From: an uncultured Elusimicrobiales bacterium
GTDB lineage: Bacteria; Elusimicrobiota; Elusimicrobia; Elusimicrobiales; Elusimicrobiaceae
DNA length: 42,610 bases
Direction of reading: 5' to 3'
Assembly: GCA_910576915.1 (NCBI GenBank)
Contig: CAJTJT010000011.1
Location: 1-42,610, forward strand
Position 1 is the stretch's first letter. Each line of letters begins with the position of its first letter. A program made the translations under genes and the position numbers. Under the pieces are notes generated by a model, which saw only the letters and a list, made by a program, of their open reading frames with translations, did no database searches and had not been told where the DNA came from. Positions 39,468 to 42,610 of the stretch are shown piece after piece.

Positions 39468-39917
39468 TTATTCCGCCGCTTCCGTTTCGGGTTCTTCGGA
39501 GGGCTCTATGTGTAACGTCGCCAGCAGCATATCTACCAGCCGGATATCGCTCGGATATTGCACCAGCTCGCGCGCTTTTAATAAAGATACCCACCGTATC
39601 GCCAAAATTTCCGACGCGTCATGCTTGCCGATGCGTCCCAGCTTTTTCATCAAATACCACTGCACCATCTTTTTGACGTAATTTCCCTGGAACGTAAACG
39701 CGTATTTCACGCGAATCATCGGCCGCACGATAACGGCTTTATAACCTGTTTCTTCCAAAACTTCGCGCAGGGCGGCCTGCCGGGGTGTTTCACCCGGTTC
39801 GATATGACCTTTGGGGAACGTCCAAATCTTTTTCCCCTTCATATTTTTGACTTGCACGAGCAATACTTTGCGCCCGTCCAAAATCACGCCGCCGCACGAA
39901 AATTCGGAAACAATCAT
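39468..39917 (-). CDS. Nudix hydrolase
   Basis: The 149-residue protein has a complete Nudix box, GHIEPGETPRQAALREVLEE plus TGY, preceded by SCGGVILDGRKVLLVQVKN. Nudix enzymes cleave nucleoside diphosphates linked to another group using Mg2+. The short form with WTFPKGHIEPGE resembles MutT/Ap4A-hydrolase types, but the substrate cannot be assigned. Its start overlaps the gatA stop by 4 nt, so it is the third gene of the gatC-gatA operon. The C-terminal 20 residues are acidic. Confidence 0.93.
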   Translation of the reverse strand: MIVSEFSCGGVILDGRKVLLVQVKNMKGKKIWTFPKGHIEPGETPRQAALREVLEETGYKAVIVRPMIRVKYAFTFQGNYVKKMVQWYLMKKLGRIGKHDASEILAIRWVSLLKARELVQYPSDIRLVDMLLATLHIEPSEEPETEAAE

Positions 39918-41329
39918 AAACCTTTCTCTAAATGATAGGCCGCATTCAAGATTTTTTCTTCCTGCAAAATCGGGCCGTAGAACTGCACACCCACGGGCAG
40001 GCCGTCTTTATCCTTGCCGAACGGCACGCTCACGCCCGCAAGCCCGCCGATGTTGCCCTGGCACGTGTACAAATCGGCCAGATACAGGGCGAGGGGGTCC
40101 TCGTCGTGCTGGCCGAGTTTAAAGGCCGTCGTGGGCGAGGTGGGCGTTAACAGCACGTCCACTTTTTCGAACGCTTTTTTGAAATCATCGCGGATGAGTT
40201 CGCGCACTTTCATGGCTTTTAAAAAGCATTCTTCGTAATTTTTAGAAGTCAGCGCAAACGTACCGATGATAATGCGTTTTTTTACTTCCAGCCCGAACGG
40301 CGCGCGGGAATTTTCGTAATACGAGTTTAAATCGGCAGAGGCCTCATCCGCGTAACCGTAGCGGATGCCGTCGAAACGACCCAGGTTGGAGCTGGCCTCG
40401 GCGCTGGTGATAATGTAGTAGCACGGGGCCGCATATTTGGCATGCGGGACGTCCACTTCCACCAACTCCGCGCCCTGTTTTTGAAGCTGGGCGGCGGCTT
40501 CGTCCATTTTTTGTTTGATATCGTCCGAGAGCCCGTCTAAAAATCCTTTGGGGAGCCCCACTTTCACGCCTTTTAAGTCTTGGCTGAAAAGCCGGGCATA
40601 CGCGGGCACGGGGGCTTCAAGCGACGTAGAGTCGTGCGCGTCTTTACCGGCCAACACTTCCAGAGCCAGGGCCGCGTCTTTCACGTTGGAGGCCAATACG
40701 CCCACCTGGTCCGCGCTGGAGGCAAACGCAATCACGCCGTAGCGGGAAATGCGCCCGTAACCGGGTTTAATACCCACCACGCCACAGAATCCGGCCGGCT
40801 GGCGGACGGAGCCGCCCGTATCGGTACCCAGAGCCAGCGGAACCATCCCCGCCGCCACGGCAGCCGCGCTTCCGCCCGACGAACCGCCGGGTACGCGCGT
40901 TACGTCCACCGGGTTTTTAACGGGGCCGTAAACGGAGGTTTGGTTGGTGCTGCCCATGGCAAATTCGTCCATGTTGGTGCGGCCGATAATTACCGCGTCG
41001 GCGGCCAACAATTTTTCCACAACGGTAGACGTATAAGACGCCACGTAATTTTCCAGCATTTTGGAACAGCAGGTAGCTTTATGGTCTTTAAAAAGGATGT
41101 TGTCTTTAATGGCCACGGGCACGCCCGCCAAAGCGCCCAATTTTTCGCCGCGGGCGCGTTTTTGGTCGAGCTCTTTGGCACGGGCCAAAGCCCCCTCTTC
41201 GAACACTTCCACAAAAGCGTTGATTTCCGGGTTCTTTTGGGCGATTGCGTCCAAAAAGCCGCGGGTGATTTCTTCGGCGGATTTCTCGCCGGATTTAAAA
41301 GCGTTGATAATCTGGTCGACGGTCATCAT
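39914..41329 (-). CDS. gatA: Asp-tRNA(Asn)/Glu-tRNA(Gln) amidotransferase subunit A
   Basis: The 471-residue amidase releases ammonia from glutamine for GatB. The amidase-signature triad is visible: Lys75 in PVAIKDN, Ser150 in VPGGSSGGSAAAV and Ser174 in GTDTGGSVRQPA. Two adjacent Met codons make the start ambiguous by one residue. The start overlaps the gatC stop by one base. GatB is encoded far away at the other end of the window. Confidence 0.97.
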   Translation of the reverse strand: MMTVDQIINAFKSGEKSAEEITRGFLDAIAQKNPEINAFVEVFEEGALARAKELDQKRARGEKLGALAGVPVAIKDNILFKDHKATCCSKMLENYVASYTSTVVEKLLAADAVIIGRTNMDEFAMGSTNQTSVYGPVKNPVDVTRVPGGSSGGSAAAVAAGMVPLALGTDTGGSVRQPAGFCGVVGIKPGYGRISRYGVIAFASSADQVGVLASNVKDAALALEVLAGKDAHDSTSLEAPVPAYARLFSQDLKGVKVGLPKGFLDGLSDDIKQKMDEAAAQLQKQGAELVEVDVPHAKYAAPCYYIITSAEASSNLGRFDGIRYGYADEASADLNSYYENSRAPFGLEVKKRIIIGTFALTSKNYEECFLKAMKVRELIRDDFKKAFEKVDVLLTPTSPTTAFKLGQHDEDPLALYLADLYTCQGNIGGLAGVSVPFGKDKDGLPVGVQFYGPILQEEKILNAAYHLEKGL

Positions 41330-41610
41330 TAGAGCACCTTCTTTACTTTGGCGCAGTCGTCTAAACTGGCGTTAAAATCGGCACGCAGGAGGGCGGCGCG
41401 TTTTTCATCCGTTACCGGCTCGTCGGCGCGTACGTGCGCGGATAAATTGACATTGGAAAGTTCAACACCGTCCGTATTCACGGCGGACAGTTCTTTCACC
41501 CAATTAAACAGGGCTTTCAGTTGATCTTCGTAAACGGCGGCTTCGTGCTCGCTTACGCGCATTTTGGCGAGTTTGGCCGCCAAGGCTACGTCTTTTTTAG
41601 TTATTTCCAT
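41329..41610 (-). CDS. gatC: Asp-tRNA(Asn)/Glu-tRNA(Gln) amidotransferase subunit C
   Basis: The 93-residue protein is a typical GatC: MEITKKDVALAAKLAKMRVSE, then FNWVKELSAVNTDGVE and the C-terminal belt that stabilises the GatA-GatB interface. GGGAG lies upstream of the ATG. It is the first gene of gatC-gatA-nudix and divergent from the small membrane protein at 41716. Confidence 0.95.
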   Translation of the reverse strand: MEITKKDVALAAKLAKMRVSEHEAAVYEDQLKALFNWVKELSAVNTDGVELSNVNLSAHVRADEPVTDEKRAALLRADFNASLDDCAKVKKVL

Positions 41611-41715
41611 ATAAAATAGCTCCCTTTGAAAGTATATTTTATATAATAATGGGGCCTTTGGCTAGGGTCGCGCGCGTACGCGTAAAGAAAGGCCCGCCGC
41701 AGGCAAGGGGGTTGT

Positions 41716-42063
41716 ATGGAAAACAAAAATACGTGTGAACTGTCCGAACGGACGCAAGACGATTGCCGCTGCGGCAAGAACGGCTGTGTAAACAGCCGGT
41801 TTACGCTCGCGGTAATTGCGGTGATTTTATCGTGCTTTACGGGGTTTTGGAGCATTCCCATGGCCTTGGCGGCGCTTATTTTGGCGCTGCGCGCGCAGGA
41901 TTTAACGCATGACGGACGCGTGGAAGAAGCGCGCCGCACCGCCTGGTGGGCGGGCCTGTTCGGCTGGCTGACCATTATTGTTGCGCTTTTGCCGGTGATA
42001 CTGGTGATTTTCTTCGGCGGAGCGATTGTAGCGTTTTTTGCGGCGCTCCTGGCCGCGGCGTAA
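41716..42063 (+). CDS. Small two-helix membrane protein, CD225/dispanin-like
   Basis: The 115-residue protein has a Cys-rich N-terminus (CELSERTQDDCRCGKNGC), a first helix ending WSIPMALAALILALRAQDL, a charged loop DGRVEEARRTAWWAG, and a second helix. The pattern of two helices joined by a G..EEARR-type loop resembles bacterial CD225 (dispanin) proteins, of unknown function. An AGGGGG site precedes the ATG. It is a single gene with a terminator. Confidence 0.75.
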   Translation: MENKNTCELSERTQDDCRCGKNGCVNSRFTLAVIAVILSCFTGFWSIPMALAALILALRAQDLTHDGRVEEARRTAWWAGLFGWLTIIVALLPVILVIFFGGAIVAFFAALLAAA

Positions 42064-42080
42064 CAGGAACGATATGCGCA

Positions 42081-42110
42081 AACTCCCCGGGCAAAACCCG
42101 GGGAGTCTTA
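42081..42110. terminator. Terminator after the CD225-like gene
   Basis: ACTCCCCGGG and CCCGGGGAGT with an AAAA-type loop lie between the convergent small membrane gene and pilin 4. The T tract on the plus strand is short. Confidence 0.8.
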
Positions 42111-42113
42111 TCA

Positions 42114-42593
42114 TTAAGTATCTATATTATAAATGCTCCACGCCCCATAGGTTTCAAAATTTTCTTTACCCGTCAACCGTTTGCAAAATTTATGAGTCCG
42201 CTCATCGCTGCGCGCAAAAGACACGCAGGCCCGCGTTCCGTCAGAAAGCATATACATATAAGCGACATTATTTAGCCCTTGCCCCAAAAATACGCAATAA
42301 ATGCGCCCGTTAAATACATCACATGCCAGATTTCTATTTCTAGCGGAAGGCCCACTCGCTGTAAAATCCGCCGGAAGCGCAATATCCAGTACCCCGATAT
42401 CGCTTGCGTATTCTCCGTTCGTCATAAAATAAATCGTTTGGGCTTTGGCCAACGCATCTACTAATGTTATCGCCTGTTGAAAACGAGCCTTCTTTACCGC
42501 ATACTGGTATTGCGGCAGAGCCACCGCAGATAAAATACCAATAATTAATACGACCACCAACAGCTCTATCAGCGTAAAACCTTTCCGTGTCAT
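42114..42593 (-). CDS. Type IV pilin-like protein 4, 5' end possibly beyond the window
   Basis: The product from the ATG at 42593 is 159 residues: MTRKG/FTLIELLVVVLIIGILSAVALPQYQYAVKKARF, then YFMTNGEYASDIGVLDIAL and three Cys. The frame stays open to the window edge (reading ...CPG before MTRK), and that upstream sequence is a palindromic repeat. The pilin 2 leader has the same CPGMTRKGF stretch, so the true start could lie further upstream. No ribosome site is visible before 42593. Confidence 0.85.
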   Translation of the reverse strand: MTRKGFTLIELLVVVLIIGILSAVALPQYQYAVKKARFQQAITLVDALAKAQTIYFMTNGEYASDIGVLDIALPADFTASGPSARNRNLACDVFNGRIYCVFLGQGLNNVAYMYMLSDGTRACVSFARSDERTHKFCKRLTGKENFETYGAWSIYNIDT

Positions 42594-42610
42594 TCCCGGG
42601 CACCCTGCGG
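42588..42610. repeat. Partial palindromic repeat at pilin 4 start
   Basis: The GTCATTCCCGGGCACC half-palindrome, cut by the window end, matches 29691-29706 upstream of the pilin 2 cleavage site. Confidence 0.7.

Noticed and set aside
39304..39594. Minus-strand 96-codon ORF covering part of repeat copy C
   Set aside because: It starts inside the nudix gene in another frame and its homologous stretch in copy B is not open, so it is a by-product of the repeat.
1..42610. CRISPR array or phage module
   Set aside because: No regularly spaced direct repeats with unique spacers, and no cas, integrase or phage structural genes were seen; the repeats present are hairpins and palindromes.

Overview
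The window looks like a chromosomal segment of a Gram-negative, diderm bacterium. It carries lipid A synthesis (lpxB), Lol lipoprotein export genes, a lipoprotein binding protein and type IV pilin-like genes. Four scattered single pilin genes with near-identical GFTLIELLVVVLIIGIL N-termini, the roughly 50% GC content and the gene styles (stand-alone GH57/DUF3536, a PIN-PhoH ATPase, Nfn-like flavoprotein pairs) suggest the phylum Elusimicrobiota (Elusimicrobium-like gut or termite lineage). That assignment is inference from protein style; no rRNA gene is present.

Layout. 1-242: copy A of a covarying hairpin repeat and the gatB terminator. 243-6313: gatB, a divergent murJ-type flippase and three co-directional glycosyltransferases (envelope glycan synthesis). 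6385-7082: an initiator-like tRNA-Met with an unusual anticodon loop, then a long non-coding repeat (copy B). 7093-9859: a tRNA-Pro / C39-like peptidase / peptide-binding lipoprotein operon. 9870-10832: tRNA-Gln and tRNA-Ile2, each followed by a related small non-coding element that ends in a copy of the local tRNA 3' end. 10832-13093: ankyrin protein and lysS. 13108-17393: pilin 1, then lolC, lolD and two Sel1-repeat proteins. 17394-22270: a palindrome-rich spacer and a 1502-residue exported protein with an embedded J-domain. 22404-29147: PIN-PhoH ATPase, GH57 enzyme, a two-gene NADPH:ferredoxin-type flavoprotein pair and a YtxH-like protein. 29156-32617: pilin 2, its repeat-rich 5' flank, and ndk with two degenerate hydrolases. 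32714-38199: Gfo/Idh oxidoreductase, lpxB, a short Rel enzyme, a zinc-ribbon membrane protein and a POT peptide transporter. 38211-39461: pilin 3 and copy C of the long repeat. 39468-42610: gatC-gatA-nudix operon, a small CD225-like membrane protein and pilin 4 at the edge.

Functional themes. Translation: GatB with a separate gatCA operon, tRNA-Gln, lysS and three other tRNAs. Envelope: MurJ-type flippase, glycosyltransferases, LpxB, LolCD, pilins. Peptide use: OppA-like lipoprotein, C39-like peptidase, POT transporter. Several genes (murJ, lolC, GH57, ndk) have a -10-like box 6-7 nt before the start codon and no visible Shine-Dalgarno sequence, which suggests leaderless mRNAs.

The most unusual content is non-coding. 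(1) A modular hairpin element has three copies whose stems differ in sequence but stay complementary. (2) Two related mini-elements follow tRNA-Gln and tRNA-Ile2, each with a duplicated tRNA 3' end. (3) Palindromic repeats lie in frame inside prepilin leaders, next to (A)12 tracts. All alignments and coordinates were made by eye; no database search was run.
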